The position numbers were made by a program, and so were the translations under genes. From CAVRZJ01 sp964594125 (GTDB taxonomy: Bacteria > Acidobacteriota > Thermoanaerobaculia > Thermoanaerobaculales > Thermoanaerobaculaceae): a DNA stretch of 64,000 nucleotides. Positions 36,421-48,058 of this stretch are shown piece by piece. The stretch covers positions 1 to 64,000 of the forward strand of contig CAZQLL010000018.1 in the NCBI GenBank assembly GCA_964594125.1. The letters are read 5' to 3'. Below the pieces are notes generated by a model that saw only the letters and a list, made by a program, of their open reading frames with translations, ran no database searches and was not told the origin of the DNA. Position 1 is the stretch's first letter. Every line of letters starts with the position of its first letter.

Positions 36421-37354
36421 GCTGCACCGCTACCCCGACGGCTCGGGCTACCGCCTGCGCCGCGCCCTCGCGGCCAGGCACGGCGTCGAGCTCGACCAGA
36501 TCATCCTCGGCAACGGCTCGTGCGAGATCATCGAGATGCTGGCGCGCGCCTACATCGCCGACGGCGACGAGGCGGTGATCTCGCAGCAGTCGTTCGTGAT
36601 GTACGAGCTCGCGGTCAACCAGGTCAACGGCCGGCCGGTCGCGATGCCGACGGCGGCGGGCCGTCGCCACGACCTCGACGCGATGGCTGCCGCCGTCACC
36701 TCGCGCACCAAGCTCGTGTACGTGGCCAACCCGTGCAACCCGACCGGCACCTACTCGACGCGGGCGGAGCTCGAGCGCCTGCTCGCCGCGGTCGGCGAGC
36801 GGGTCCTCGTCGTGCTCGACCAGGCGTACCAGGAGTACGTCGACCGCGACGACTACCCGGACGGGCTCGCCGATCTCACGGCCGGGCGCAACGTGATCGT
36901 GCTGCGCACCTTCTCGAAGATCTACGGCCTCGCCGGGCTGCGCATCGGCTACGGCATCGCCGACGCCGACGTGATTGCGACGCTCAACCGCGTGCGCTCG
37001 CCGTTCAACACCTCGTCGCTGGCGCAGGCCGCGGCGCTCGGCGCGCTCGACGACGACGAGTGGGCGCTGCGCTCGCGCGACCACAACCTGCGCGAGGTCG
37101 CCTTCCTCCAGGAGGAGCTGAGCCGGCGCGGCATCGCCTACACCCCGTCGGTCACCAACTTCGTGCTCGTCGAGCTCGCCGGCGACACGCGCGCGCTGTT
37201 CGTCGACTTCCAGAAGCGCGGCGTCATCATCCGGCCGGTCGGCGGCCCGGGGCTCGCCGGCTGCGCCCGCGTCTCGGTCGGGACGCGCGCCGAGAACGAG
37301 AAGTTCCTCGCAGCGCTCGATCAGCTCGTGACGGCGGCGGCCGCCACGAGTTGA
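36242..37354 (+). CDS. hisC: Histidinol-phosphate aminotransferase
   Basis: The 370-residue fold-type I PLP enzyme has KLASNENPLG at the N-terminus, the NPCNPTGTY loop, Asp in VLDQAYQEYVD and the PLP lysine 226 in FSKIYGLAG. It transfers the amino group to imidazole-acetol phosphate in histidine synthesis; related enzymes also act on aromatic acids. GGGAGG precedes the start. No other his genes are nearby. The TGA stop lies in the first unit of a heptamer array. Confidence 0.9.
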   Translation: MGGPQVPEYIRKLAVYVPGKPIEEVQRELGVGDIVKLASNENPLGTSPRALAAIRAALPELHRYPDGSGYRLRRALAARHGVELDQIILGNGSCEIIEMLARAYIADGDEAVISQQSFVMYELAVNQVNGRPVAMPTAAGRRHDLDAMAAAVTSRTKLVYVANPCNPTGTYSTRAELERLLAAVGERVLVVLDQAYQEYVDRDDYPDGLADLTAGRNVIVLRTFSKIYGLAGLRIGYGIADADVIATLNRVRSPFNTSSLAQAAALGALDDDEWALRSRDHNLREVAFLQEELSRRGIAYTPSVTNFVLVELAGDTRALFVDFQKRGVIIRPVGGPGLAGCARVSVGTRAENEKFLAALDQLVTAAAATS

Positions 37355-37384
37355 GTGTCGAGAGTTGAGAGTCGAGCGTTGGGA
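37350..37384. repeat. Heptamer array across the hisC stop, 5 units
   Basis: Units GTTGAGT, GTCGAGA, GTTGAGA, GTCGAGC and GTTGGGA. The hisC stop codon lies in unit one. The array is inverted relative to units in the following array. Confidence 0.7.
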
Positions 37385-37461
37385 CAACGAGCCGACGAGC
37401 GGGAGAGCGACGGCGCCGCCTTCGCGGTGTGGGCGTGGGTCTCCTGCCGGCCCGTCCTCGC

Positions 37462-37566
37462 TGCTCTCGGCTCTTGCCTCCCGACTCTCGATTCTTGACT
37501 TCGAGCTCCCGGCGCTGAGCTCCCGGCGCTGAGCTCTGAACGCCGGGCTTTCAGCCCTCGGCTTCC
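37462..37566. repeat. Long degenerate heptamer array, 15 units
   Basis: Fifteen 7-bp units in constant register carry recurring words: AGCTCCC and GGCGCTG alternating twice, GACTCTC, GATTCTT, GGCTTTC, GGCTTCC. GACTCTCGA is the reverse complement of the GAGAGTC word in the preceding array, so the two form an inverted pair about 77 bp apart. Confidence 0.7.
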
Positions 37567-37569
37567 TAG

Positions 37570-37575
37570 TAGAAT
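37570..37575 (+). promoter_or_regulatory. -10 box for the small zinc-binding gene
   Basis: TAGAAT (5 of 6 to consensus) directly after the heptamer array, 16 nt before the ATG and just ahead of GGAGG. Confidence 0.45.
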
Positions 37576-37591
37576 CTCTCCGGAGGTCCGC

Positions 37592-37885
37592 ATGGCGCGC
37601 TTCACCGTCACCTGTCCGCACTGCCAGGCGCAGCTCGAGCTCGACGCGGAGCAGGAGCTGGTGGTGTCGTCGAAGCCGGCCGACAGGCCGAGGTCGACGA
37701 CGTCGATCGAGGACCGTCTGCAGGCGATGGCGCGCGAGAAGGAGACGGCACGCGCGCGCATGGAGGAGGCGATGCGCGCCGAGAAGGCCGGCGCGGCGCT
37801 GCGAGACGAGCGCTTCAGGAAGCTGCTTGACGGCGTCAAGGACGAGCCGGTCGAGAAGCCGGTGCGCGAGATCGACCTGGACTAG
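37592..37885 (+). CDS. Small protein with one CxxC motif, unknown function
   Basis: The 97-residue protein starts after GGAGG. The N-terminal TCPHCQAQLELD is half a zinc ribbon; the rest is a charged helix (Glu/Arg/Ala-rich, about 38-85). It may dimerise through zinc, but no family is recognised. It ends with a 4-bp tail-to-tail overlap with the Smr gene. Confidence 0.7.
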   Translation: MARFTVTCPHCQAQLELDAEQELVVSSKPADRPRSTTSIEDRLQAMAREKETARARMEEAMRAEKAGAALRDERFRKLLDGVKDEPVEKPVREIDLD

Positions 37886-38190
37886 GCGGTGGACGGCGCA
37901 TCCTCGGGCGGCGCGAGCGTGACGACGGTGGCGCCCCAGCCGCCGCGGTCTGCGGGCGCCTCCCGCGCCGCGGCCACTCCCGGCAGGCGGCGGAGCAGCG
38001 ACTGCACGCGCGCCTTCTGGATGCCGCGCCCGCGCCCGTGGATCAGCCGCACCTCGGCCAGCCCCGCCGCCCGCGCCGCCGCGAGGTACTCCTCGACCAG
38101 CGACGGGATGTCGGCGGGCGCGAAGCTGTGCAGGTCGAGCGTCTCCTCGATCGGGATCGCGACCGGAGCGCCCCCTCCGTCAGCGTCCAC
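37882..38190 (-). CDS. Smr-domain protein
   Basis: The 102-residue protein is a stand-alone Smr domain: LDLHSF at the N-terminal side and HGRGRGIQKARVQ in the centre, the two motifs of MutS2 C-terminal nuclease domains. It probably nicks or binds nucleic acid. The start is GTG, within the preceding membrane-protein gene by 11 bp, so the two are co-translated. Confidence 0.88.
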   Translation of the reverse strand: MDADGGGAPVAIPIEETLDLHSFAPADIPSLVEEYLAAARAAGLAEVRLIHGRGRGIQKARVQSLLRRLPGVAAAREAPADRGGWGATVVTLAPPEDAPSTA

Positions 38191-38458
38191 AGCCGCCTCC
38201 GTCGGCGCGCCGGCGCGCCAGCGACGCGAACCCCCACACGCCCTCCACCAGCAGCGCCGCGCGCACGAGCTGGTCGAGCGGCGGCGCCGGCACGGCCACC
38301 AGCACGAGAGCCATCGCGACCGCGACGAGCGCGAGCGCGGTCAGCACGAACGGCACCTGGGCGGGGCCGATCACGCGGCGCCGCCGGTCCCACCAGAGGA
38401 GGCCGGCGATCGCCCACGCGAGCAGCAGCAGCGCCGGCCGCGACAGGATCCCCTCCAC
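38180..38458 (-). CDS. Small membrane protein, unknown function
   Basis: The 92-residue protein has two hydrophobic segments (about 5-23 and 35-60) around a basic W-W-D-R-R-R-R loop and an amphipathic C-terminal part. The start is GTG. It overlaps the Smr gene start. Function is not recognised. Confidence 0.55.
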   Translation of the reverse strand: MEGILSRPALLLLAWAIAGLLWWDRRRRVIGPAQVPFVLTALALVAVAMALVLVAVPAPPLDQLVRAALLVEGVWGFASLARRRADGGGCGR

Positions 38459-38529
38459 GGGTCAACAGTAGTGCCACGGCGCCGCCCCGGCAAGCGGGCA
38501 GCCGGTGCGAAGGGCAGGGTGCGAGCACG

Positions 38530-39252
38530 ATGAGACTCTCGGTCGTGATTCCCGTCTTCAACGAGGAGCGCACGGTCACGACGCTGCTCGACCGCGTCGC
38601 GGCGGCGCCGCTCCCGCCGGAGGTAGGGGAGCTCGAGATGGTCGTGGTCGACGACTGCTCGCGCGATGCCACTCCTGCGTTGCTCGCCGCCTACCGGGCG
38701 CCGGCGGGCGGTGCCCGCCCGGTGAGCCTGTCGCTCCACCGCCACGCGGTCAACCAAGGCAAGGCCGCGGCGCTGCGCACCGCGCTCGCCGCGGCCACCG
38801 GCGACGTGCTGTTGGTGCAGGACGCGGACCTCGAGTACGACCCGGCGGACTACCCGGCGCTGATCGGCCCGATCCTCGCGGGCCAAGCCGACGTGGTGTA
38901 CGGCAGCCGGTTCCTCTCCGGACCCCACCGCGTGCTGTTCTTCTGGCACTCGGTCGGCAACAGGTTCCTGACCACGCTCTCCAACGTCTTCACCGACCTC
39001 AACCTGTCGGACATGGAGACGTGCTACAAGGTGTTCACCCGCGCCGTCAAGGAGCGGCTGCGCCTGACCTCGGACCGCTTCGGCTTCGAGCCGGAGTTCA
39101 CGGCGCGCGTCGCCCGCATGCGAGGGGTCCGCATCTACGAGGTGCCCATCTCGTACCACGGCCGCACGTACGCCGAGGGAAAGAAGATCGGCTGGAAGGA
39201 CGGCTTCGAGGCCATCTGGTGCATCCTCAAGTTCAACCTGTGGAGCCGCTAG
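38530..39252 (+). CDS. GT2 glycosyltransferase, dolichyl-phosphate-mannose-synthase-like
   Basis: The 240-residue GT-A protein has SVVIPVFNEE at the N-terminus, VDDCS, the QDADLEYDP metal-binding segment and the C-terminal ETCYKVF and SYHGRTYAEGKKI motifs typical of DPM1-like polyprenyl-phosphate sugar synthases. It lacks C-terminal membrane helices. It could make the polyprenyl-linked donor used by the ArnT-like transferase at 12-13 kb (inference). The start is ATG after a purine-rich AGGGCAGGG region. Confidence 0.88.
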   Translation: MRLSVVIPVFNEERTVTTLLDRVAAAPLPPEVGELEMVVVDDCSRDATPALLAAYRAPAGGARPVSLSLHRHAVNQGKAAALRTALAAATGDVLLVQDADLEYDPADYPALIGPILAGQADVVYGSRFLSGPHRVLFFWHSVGNRFLTTLSNVFTDLNLSDMETCYKVFTRAVKERLRLTSDRFGFEPEFTARVARMRGVRIYEVPISYHGRTYAEGKKIGWKDGFEAIWCILKFNLWSR

Positions 39253-39505
39253 CCCGGTCATCCCACCTCCGCCGGCTCGCTTGCGGGCGGCGCCGCAGCC
39301 GGGACCCAGCCTCTTTGTGCCACGCTCCGCATCGGCGGCCGGAAGGGATCGATTCGCCCGCGGGCGCCGGCGCAGCCTGACGCCTCGGCGCCCCGAAGCC
39401 GCCCGGTGGCCGCCGCCCGCTCGCTTCGATGACGTGATTCCTCTCACACTCCTGCGTCAACCCCGGCGCCGGGCGGCACGTCGATGTCGGCGAAGGGAGG
39501 GAGCC

Positions 39506-39820
39506 ATGAAGAGCCGCATCGCAGTTGCAGCCGCCATCCTCGCCGGGACGATGGCGGGCGCCACAGAGGGCGGGGCCGTCGATCGCCGCCAGGCGACCCA
39601 GCAGGCCCGGATCGGGAACGGCGTCGCCAGCGGGACGCTCACGCCGCGCGAGGCCATCCGCCTGGAGTCGCGAGCGGTCTCGATCGCCCGCCTGGAGGCG
39701 TCCTTCCGTGCGACCGGCGCGGGCCTCTCGCACCGCGAGCGGGCGATCCTCGACCACCGCCTCGACACCTTGTCGGACGCAATCTGGCGCGAGAAGCACG
39801 ACGGCCAGGCGCGCCGCTAG
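39506..39820 (+). CDS. Small secreted protein with R-I-x-x-G repeat motif
   Basis: The 104-residue protein starts after GGGAGGGAG and has a signal peptide (about 1-24). The mature part is helical with QARIGNGVASGTLTPREAIRL, a motif common in small periplasmic proteins of unknown function. The gap 39253-39505 in front holds no gene; it may carry the promoter. Confidence 0.72.
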   Translation: MKSRIAVAAAILAGTMAGATEGGAVDRRQATQQARIGNGVASGTLTPREAIRLESRAVSIARLEASFRATGAGLSHRERAILDHRLDTLSDAIWREKHDGQARR

Positions 39821-39846
39821 CGCTCGCGCCGCCGCGCTCCGCAAGC

Positions 39847-39898
39847 GACGAGATCCTTCGCTACGCCGCGCCTGCGGCGCGGCTTCGCTCGGGATGAC
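39847..39898. repeat. Repeat of the AGATCCTTCGCT...CGGGATGAC type
   Basis: An 8-bp hairpin (39865-39872 with 39876-39883) is flanked by AGATCCTTCGCT and TTCGCTCGGGATGAC. I know this kind of intergenic sequence from several unrelated GC-rich bacteria. It lies just after the small secreted protein gene. The whole gap 39821-40297 contains this repeat and dispersed repeat copy 3, but no gene. Confidence 0.6.
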
Positions 39899-39969
39899 TC
39901 CCAATTGCCGGCGCAGTCACCGTCCCAGATAGGGCGTGGCAGCGCTCGTGCGGAAGGTCCGGCCACGCT

Positions 39970-40108
39970 GTCATCCTGAGCAGGGTTACGCCGCGGTGCG
40001 GCGGGCGGGCGAGAGAGGAAACCAACGGGAGGGCCGGCGCCCTCGCCGGCCCGGACTCCGCCCGCGCGGGCGAGGGCGCCCGCGCTCCGATCTTGACAGG
40101 TTTCCTTG
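39970..40108 (-). repeat. Dispersed two-hairpin repeat, copy 3 (inverted)
   Basis: In reverse orientation to copies 1 and 2. Hairpin 2 lies at 40031-40052, hairpin 1 at 40065-40084. The ends read AGGAAACC (from 40015) and GGTTTCCTTGG, and the trailing GTCATCCTGAGCAGGG segment is shared with copy 1. Confidence 0.8.
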
Positions 40109-40297
40109 GTAGGGCGCCGCCGCGCGAGCGGCGGCAACCGAGGGATCTCCCCGCGCCGGGAGGGCTGTGTTCGGGTGCGCGCCTGCCTGTCAAACCCGAG
40201 ATCTGGATGGGCGCCGCGGCGGCGGGGCGATACCATGCGGGGGGTAGGCGCGCCGCGTGCTCCGCGGCGCGCCACCCTCGCGATCGCAGGAGGTCCG

Positions 40298-40918
40298 GTG
40301 CCGAGCTTCGGTGGATCGATACGCACGATGGTCATCGGCGCTGCCGTTGCGGCGGGCGCCCTCGGGGCCGCCGGGGCGCAGTCGTTCGAGCTGACTCCGT
40401 TCGCGGGAATCCGGCTCGGCGGCGAGTTCGAGGACGGGACGACCGCCGAGACGCGCGCGCTCGACGAGAGCCCCTCGTTCGGGATCATCGCGGGGTTCCC
40501 GCTCGGGCAGGACCGGACGCTCGAGATCGTCTGGAGCCACCAGGAGGGCCGCGTCGGCGCCGGCAGCGACGGCGGCGGCGCCGTCGAGCTCGACCTCGAC
40601 GCCGTCACGCTCGGCGGCACCTACGAGTGGGTGCGCGAGCGGACGCGGCCGTTCGTCTCCGGGACCGGCGGCCTCACGGTGCTGTCGCCGGAAGCCGCCG
40701 GGTACGACCGCGACGTCCTGCTCGCCTTCACGCTGGGCGGCGGCGTCAAGGTGCCGATCTCGCGGCACGTCGCCGTGCGCCTCGAGGGGCGGGGCGTGCT
40801 CACGTTGGCCGTCGGCGGTGCCGCCGGCGTGTGCGGCGGCGGCGCGTGCGCACTCTCGTTCTCGGGCGCCGGGATCGGCCAACTCGAGCTCCTCGCCGGT
40901 GTGACCTGGTCGCGGTAG
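40298..40918 (+). CDS. Outer-membrane beta-barrel protein
   Basis: The 206-residue protein is taken from GTG at 40298, after AGGAGG with a 4-nt spacer; the open frame extends further upstream. It has a signal peptide (about 1-28, ending G-A-Q-S) and alternating beta strands resembling the small OmpA/opacity-type 8-strand barrels: FELTPFAGIRLGG first and ELLAGVTWSR last. Two cysteines (CGGGAC) near the C-terminus could form a disulphide. Its role is unknown. Confidence 0.75.
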   Translation: MPSFGGSIRTMVIGAAVAAGALGAAGAQSFELTPFAGIRLGGEFEDGTTAETRALDESPSFGIIAGFPLGQDRTLEIVWSHQEGRVGAGSDGGGAVELDLDAVTLGGTYEWVRERTRPFVSGTGGLTVLSPEAAGYDRDVLLAFTLGGGVKVPISRHVAVRLEGRGVLTLAVGGAAGVCGGGACALSFSGAGIGQLELLAGVTWSR

Positions 40919-40932
40919 CGCCCGCCTCCGGC

Positions 40933-41409
40933 CTACGCCGCCGCCACGGCGGCCCGCCAGCGTGCCAGCAGCGCATCCGTCCCGGGAGCGCCCTCGGGCG
41001 GCGCCCAAGGCGCGAAGTCCTTGTCGCTGACCGGCGTGTACGGCCCGGGCTTGACCTCGAACAGGGCGGTGTCCGGGGCGAGCGCGAACAGCGTGTGCCA
41101 GGCGCCGCCCGCGATCTCGACGGCGCGCGTGCCACCGCGTCGGAGCAGGGCGGTCGCCGTGATGATTCCGGCCTCGTCGAACACCACCGCGGCCGCCTCG
41201 CCCTCGAGGAGGAGGAACAGCTCCCATCGCTGCCGTTCGTGGCGATGCGGCCGCACGTAGGAACCGGGCTGAAGCACGTTGAGGAACCGCTGCACCGGGT
41301 CGTCGAGCGTCGGGTGCAGGTTGTGGTTGCAACGCCCGCGCGGCCCCGCCCGCGCCACGTCCAGCGCGGCCGCGATCACGTCCTCCCCGAGCACCCGGAG
41401 ATCCTGCAT
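40933..41409 (-). CDS. WbuC-family cupin
   Basis: The 158-residue protein has RGRCNHNLHPTLDDPVQRFLN near the N-terminus and a cupin with the metal motif R-P-H-R-H-E-R-x-x-x-x-E. This matches WbuC-type cupin proteins found with O-antigen genes; their function is uncertain. The ATG at 41409 is preceded by GGTCAGAAGGAGAGC-type purine-rich sequence. It lies downstream of the CBS gene with a hairpin between. Confidence 0.82.
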   Translation of the reverse strand: MQDLRVLGEDVIAAALDVARAGPRGRCNHNLHPTLDDPVQRFLNVLQPGSYVRPHRHERQRWELFLLLEGEAAAVVFDEAGIITATALLRRGGTRAVEIAGGAWHTLFALAPDTALFEVKPGPYTPVSDKDFAPWAPPEGAPGTDALLARWRAAVAAA

Positions 41410-41424
41410 GCAGAAGCTCTCCTT

Positions 41425-41463
41425 CTGACCTCTCGCTGCGGTCTCATCGCGACGAGAGGTCAG
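41425..41463 (-). terminator. 11-bp hairpin between the CBS and cupin genes
   Basis: CTGACCTCTCG (41425-41435) pairs with CGAGAGGTCAG (41453-41463), overlapping the stop codon of the CBS gene. It may attenuate read-through into the cupin gene. Confidence 0.45.
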
Positions 41464-41900
41464 CCCGGGTACTTCCCGTGGATGTAGTCGGTCAGCATGC
41501 GGACCTCGTACTCCCGGTTGCGGCTCGCCCAGCGCACGAGATCGCCGATCGAGACCACGCCGACGATCCTGCCCTCGTCGACCACCGGCAGGTGGCGGCA
41601 GCGCTTCTCGGTCATGATCGCCATCGCCTCCTCGGCCGGTGTCGACGGGTCGACGCACACGACGTCGGTCGCCATCACCTCCTCGACACGGGTGGCCGCC
41701 GGATCGCGCCGCGCCAGCACGACGTCGGTCATCAGGTCGCGCTCGGTGATGATCCCGACCGGCGATCCCTGGTCGCAGACGATCAGCGAGCCGACCTTCC
41801 TGCCGCACATGGTGTCCACCGCCTGCAGCACGCTGTCTTTCGGCGCCGCGGTGTGAACGGCGGAGCCCTTCTCCTTGAGGATCTGGCCTATGGTGTCCAC
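41460..41900 (-). CDS. CBS-pair protein
   Basis: The 146-residue protein consists of two CBS motifs (about 8-62 and 72-126), with GIITERDLM closing the first and GVVSIGDLV the second. CBS pairs bind adenine nucleotides and regulate partner proteins. Stand-alone proteins like this one are common. The start is GTG after GGGGGG. TACAGT on the minus strand (41931-41936) may be the -10 box, giving a leader of about 24-30 nt. Confidence 0.88.
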   Translation of the reverse strand: MDTIGQILKEKGSAVHTAAPKDSVLQAVDTMCGRKVGSLIVCDQGSPVGIITERDLMTDVVLARRDPAATRVEEVMATDVVCVDPSTPAEEAMAIMTEKRCRHLPVVDEGRIVGVVSIGDLVRWASRNREYEVRMLTDYIHGKYPG

Positions 41901-41936
41901 GGTTCCCCCCAGAGCCGTTGCGCTTGCGAGACTGTA

Positions 41937-44351
41937 TCACGGCGCGTGCGGCAGCGCCGCGAAGAACAGGCGCACTGCCGCAACGGGGTCGTCGTGGCGG
42001 AGCGCCTGCGGCGACCCGCCGGTCCACGCCGTGGGCAGCATCGAGACGTACGGTTCCCGCAGGAACCGCCTGCAGATCAGCACGATCACCCCACGGTCGT
42101 GCTCCGAGCGAATGAGCCTCCCGGCCGCCTGGACGACGCGCCGCATCCCCGGGATGAGGTACGCGTACTCGAACCCGCGCTCGTACGCCTCGGCGTAGTA
42201 CGCCTTGAGCAGCTCGCGCTCGGGTCCGACCAGCGGCAGGGCGGGGGAGACCACCACCACCTCGGACAGCATCTCGCCGGGGTAGTCCACGCCCTCGGCG
42301 AAAACTCCGCCGAGCACCGCCAGCAGCAGCGCCGGCTCGCGGCTGGCGCGCAGGCGGGCGAGCACGTCGCGGCGCGCGCGATCGCTGTCGTCGCCGCGCT
42401 GCACCTCGACGCGGTGTCCGGGCACGCTGATGCGGCTCGCGACCTCGCGCAGGAACGCGTACGACGGGAACAGCGCCAGGGCGTTGCGTCCGGGGGGCGC
42501 GAGCTCGGCGACCAGCTCGGCGATGCGGCCGTAGTGCCGCGCGCGCTCGCGGTAGGTGGTGTCGACCTCGTCGACCGCCACCACCAGCCGGTGCTCGCGC
42601 GGGAACGGGGAGGGCAGCGCGAGCGTGTCGGTGCGCTCCGGCTGGAAGCCGAGCAGGTCGCGGTAGAATTCGAACGGCTCCAGCGTTGCCGACATGGCGA
42701 CGCAGCCGGCGCTGGCGGCGAGCAGGGGCTTGAGGAAACGGGAGGCGTCGAGGCACTCGATGCGCACGATCTCCGCCGCCCCGGCGTCTTCCGCGCGCTC
42801 GGCCAGCGCCACCAGCTCCCTGCCGCCCACCTGGGCGAGGTCGGTGAGGCGCGCGAGAGAGAGCAGCACCTTGACCACCGGATCCTCGGCCAGCCACAGG
42901 TCGACGTCGCGCTTGAATGCGAAGTACGGCGCAATGAGGGCGTCGAGGTCAAGCCTCAGACCGGCGAGGTCGTCGTGCTCGAGGTCGATCGGGCGGATCT
43001 CGGGCCGGTCGTCGAGCGCGCGCCGCACGGTGCCGACGACCAGCGCCTCGAGCTCGCCGAGGGCGGTGTCGAGGTCGCGGCACACCTTGTGGCGGTGGCC
43101 GCGCAGGAACTCCCGGGCCTGCCGCACGTCCGCGGCCGACAGCCGCGGCGAGTAGTAGCCGCGCGCGCGGTCGACGAGGTTGTGCGCCTCGTCGATTACC
43201 AGCAGCGTGTCCTCGATCTCGCCGCCGGCCGCCTGCCCGAACAGGCCGATCGCCGGGTCGAACACGTAGTTGTAGTCGCACACCACGGCGGTGCACTCGC
43301 GCAGCAGCTCGAGCGACACCTCGAACGGGCACACCTCGGCCGCGTGCGCGACGTCGTAGATCCGATCGGGGTCGAGGTGGGGCGCGAACGACAGCAGCGC
43401 GGGCACGACGCCGCGCGCCGCGAGCTTGAGCCCGTAGTCGCGTGCGTGCTCGCAGTACTCCTCGTGGCAGATCACCTCGCGGTTGGCGCACATGCGCGCC
43501 TTGGCGCGGATCTGGATCGAGCGCCACTCGCCGCGCTGCATGCGCGCCAGCGTCTCCACCGCGAGCTGCTGCTGCAGCGTCTTGGCGGTGAGGAAGGCGA
43601 CGCGGCGGCCGGTGTACAGCGCCTGGCGCACGGCCGGGAACAGCGCCGCCGCGGTCTTGCCGACGCCGGTGGGCGCGGCGAGCAACAGGTGCCGCCGCGC
43701 CGCGAATGCGTCCTCGGCCGCCGCCATCGCTTCCTGCTGCACCGGCCTCACCGCCGGGAACGGGAACTCGAGCGCCGCCGCAGCGGCTCGCCAGCGCTCG
43801 CGCACCGTCTCGCGCTCGCGCTCGGCGGCCACCAGCGTGTGCAGGCGGCCGCGCAGGTACGCGCGCACCGCCGCCGGCGACCACGGCACCTCCTCGACCC
43901 GCTCGTCCTCGCCGCCGAGGTCGACGAGGCGCAGGCGCACCGCCGCGTCCCCCCGCGGGAACAGGCACAGCGCGTAGATGCGCGCCTGCCAGCGGTAGCG
44001 CTCGAGCCGCTCGTGGGCGTGCGGCGCGTGCAGCTCGGAGCGGAAGTGGAGCGTCTTGATCTCCTCGATCGTCGGCCGCCCGCCGGCGCCGCGGTCGACG
44101 CCGTCGGCGCGGCCGAGCACGCGGAGCGTCCAGCCGTCGATCTCGAGCGTTGCGTCGACCGCCACCTCGGGCACGTACTCGCGGCGCTCCGACTGCAGGC
44201 GCCCCTGCACGACGCGGTGCAGCTCGCTGCCCACCGACAGCCGCGACAGCCCCTCGCCGGGAACGCCGAGGCTGCGCGCCGCCGCCTCCGGCAGCAGGTC
44301 GTGCACCGAGCAGGTGACGCTGTGCGCGCCGAGATCGATGCGGGCGACCAT
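41937..44351 (-). CDS. PD-(D/E)XK nuclease - XPD/DinG-type helicase fusion
   Basis: The 804-residue protein has an N-terminal PD-(D/E)XK nuclease-like domain (about 1-175): GRADG and the E-x-K of PTIEEIKTLHF. A superfamily 2 iron-sulphur helicase follows: Walker A APTGVGKT (about 222-229), Fe-S cysteines in MCANREVICHEEYC and EVCPF, DEAH in VIDEAH and the motif VI region QAAGRLIRS. It is 5'-3' like DinG/XPD and probably a repair or structure-processing enzyme. TACAAT lies 9 nt before the ATG with no ribosome site. It runs toward the CBS gene. Confidence 0.9.
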   Translation of the reverse strand: MVARIDLGAHSVTCSVHDLLPEAAARSLGVPGEGLSRLSVGSELHRVVQGRLQSERREYVPEVAVDATLEIDGWTLRVLGRADGVDRGAGGRPTIEEIKTLHFRSELHAPHAHERLERYRWQARIYALCLFPRGDAAVRLRLVDLGGEDERVEEVPWSPAAVRAYLRGRLHTLVAAERERETVRERWRAAAAALEFPFPAVRPVQQEAMAAAEDAFAARRHLLLAAPTGVGKTAAALFPAVRQALYTGRRVAFLTAKTLQQQLAVETLARMQRGEWRSIQIRAKARMCANREVICHEEYCEHARDYGLKLAARGVVPALLSFAPHLDPDRIYDVAHAAEVCPFEVSLELLRECTAVVCDYNYVFDPAIGLFGQAAGGEIEDTLLVIDEAHNLVDRARGYYSPRLSAADVRQAREFLRGHRHKVCRDLDTALGELEALVVGTVRRALDDRPEIRPIDLEHDDLAGLRLDLDALIAPYFAFKRDVDLWLAEDPVVKVLLSLARLTDLAQVGGRELVALAERAEDAGAAEIVRIECLDASRFLKPLLAASAGCVAMSATLEPFEFYRDLLGFQPERTDTLALPSPFPREHRLVVAVDEVDTTYRERARHYGRIAELVAELAPPGRNALALFPSYAFLREVASRISVPGHRVEVQRGDDSDRARRDVLARLRASREPALLLAVLGGVFAEGVDYPGEMLSEVVVVSPALPLVGPERELLKAYYAEAYERGFEYAYLIPGMRRVVQAAGRLIRSEHDRGVIVLICRRFLREPYVSMLPTAWTGGSPQALRHDDPVAAVRLFFAALPHAP

Positions 44352-44360
44352 GGCGCCCGG

Positions 44361-44366
44361 ATTGTA
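44361..44366 (-). promoter_or_regulatory. -10 box for the helicase-nuclease gene
   Basis: TACAAT on the minus strand, 9 nt before the ATG at 44351; 5 of 6 to consensus. Confidence 0.45.
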
Positions 44367-44505
44367 CGTGGTGCGGCCGCCGGCCGTCCTCGCCTGCGGC
44401 GAGCAGCCTCGTCGCGCCTCTGGCGACGCGCCTCTCGAGATGGCGGGCTCCGTGGCGGAAAACCCCGGCCGTGGTGATACCGTAGACCGCTCGGAAGGAG
44501 GAGGT

Positions 44506-47847
<3,342 letters not shown>

Positions 47848-47850
47848 GGA

Positions 47851-47888
47851 GCGTCGTTCGGGGCGCGACATCGCGCCCCGAACGACGC
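47851..47888 (+). terminator. 17-bp perfect hairpin after the tricorn gene
   Basis: Stem 47851-47867 pairs with 47872-47888 around an ACAT loop, 3 nt after the tricorn stop. It is the most convincing terminator-like hairpin of the window although no T-run follows. Confidence 0.65.
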
Positions 47889-47922
47889 GTGGTTCGTGGT
47901 TCGGACATCGTTGTTCGGAGGC
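47888..47922. repeat. Heptamer array, 5 units
   Basis: Units CGTGGTT, CGTGGTT, CGGACAT, CGTTGTT and CGGAGGC start at the foot of the tricorn terminator. The unit is the reverse complement of AACCACG found in the array at 48014. Confidence 0.75.
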
Positions 47923-48013
47923 GAAAGCAGGGCAGCGGGCGCCGCCGCGAAAAGCTGCGGCGCATTCCCTTGCCGGACCCCTGGTGTCAGGCGCCGTTCG
48001 TTACCGGTCTTTT

Positions 48014-48041
48014 CGAACCGCGAACCGCGAACCACGATCCA
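48014..48041. repeat. Heptamer array, 4 units, inverted to the previous one
   Basis: Units CGAACCG, CGAACCG, CGAACCA and CGATCCA, 31 nt before the AddB-like start. With the array at 47888 it forms an inverted pair about 90 bp apart. Confidence 0.75.
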
Positions 48042-48058
48042 CCTCTCCACCGCCGCTG

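Noticed and set aside
40093..40098. TTGACA as a -35 box for the outer-membrane protein gene
   Set aside because: No -10-like sequence at 16-19 nt; the word belongs to the end of dispersed repeat copy 3.
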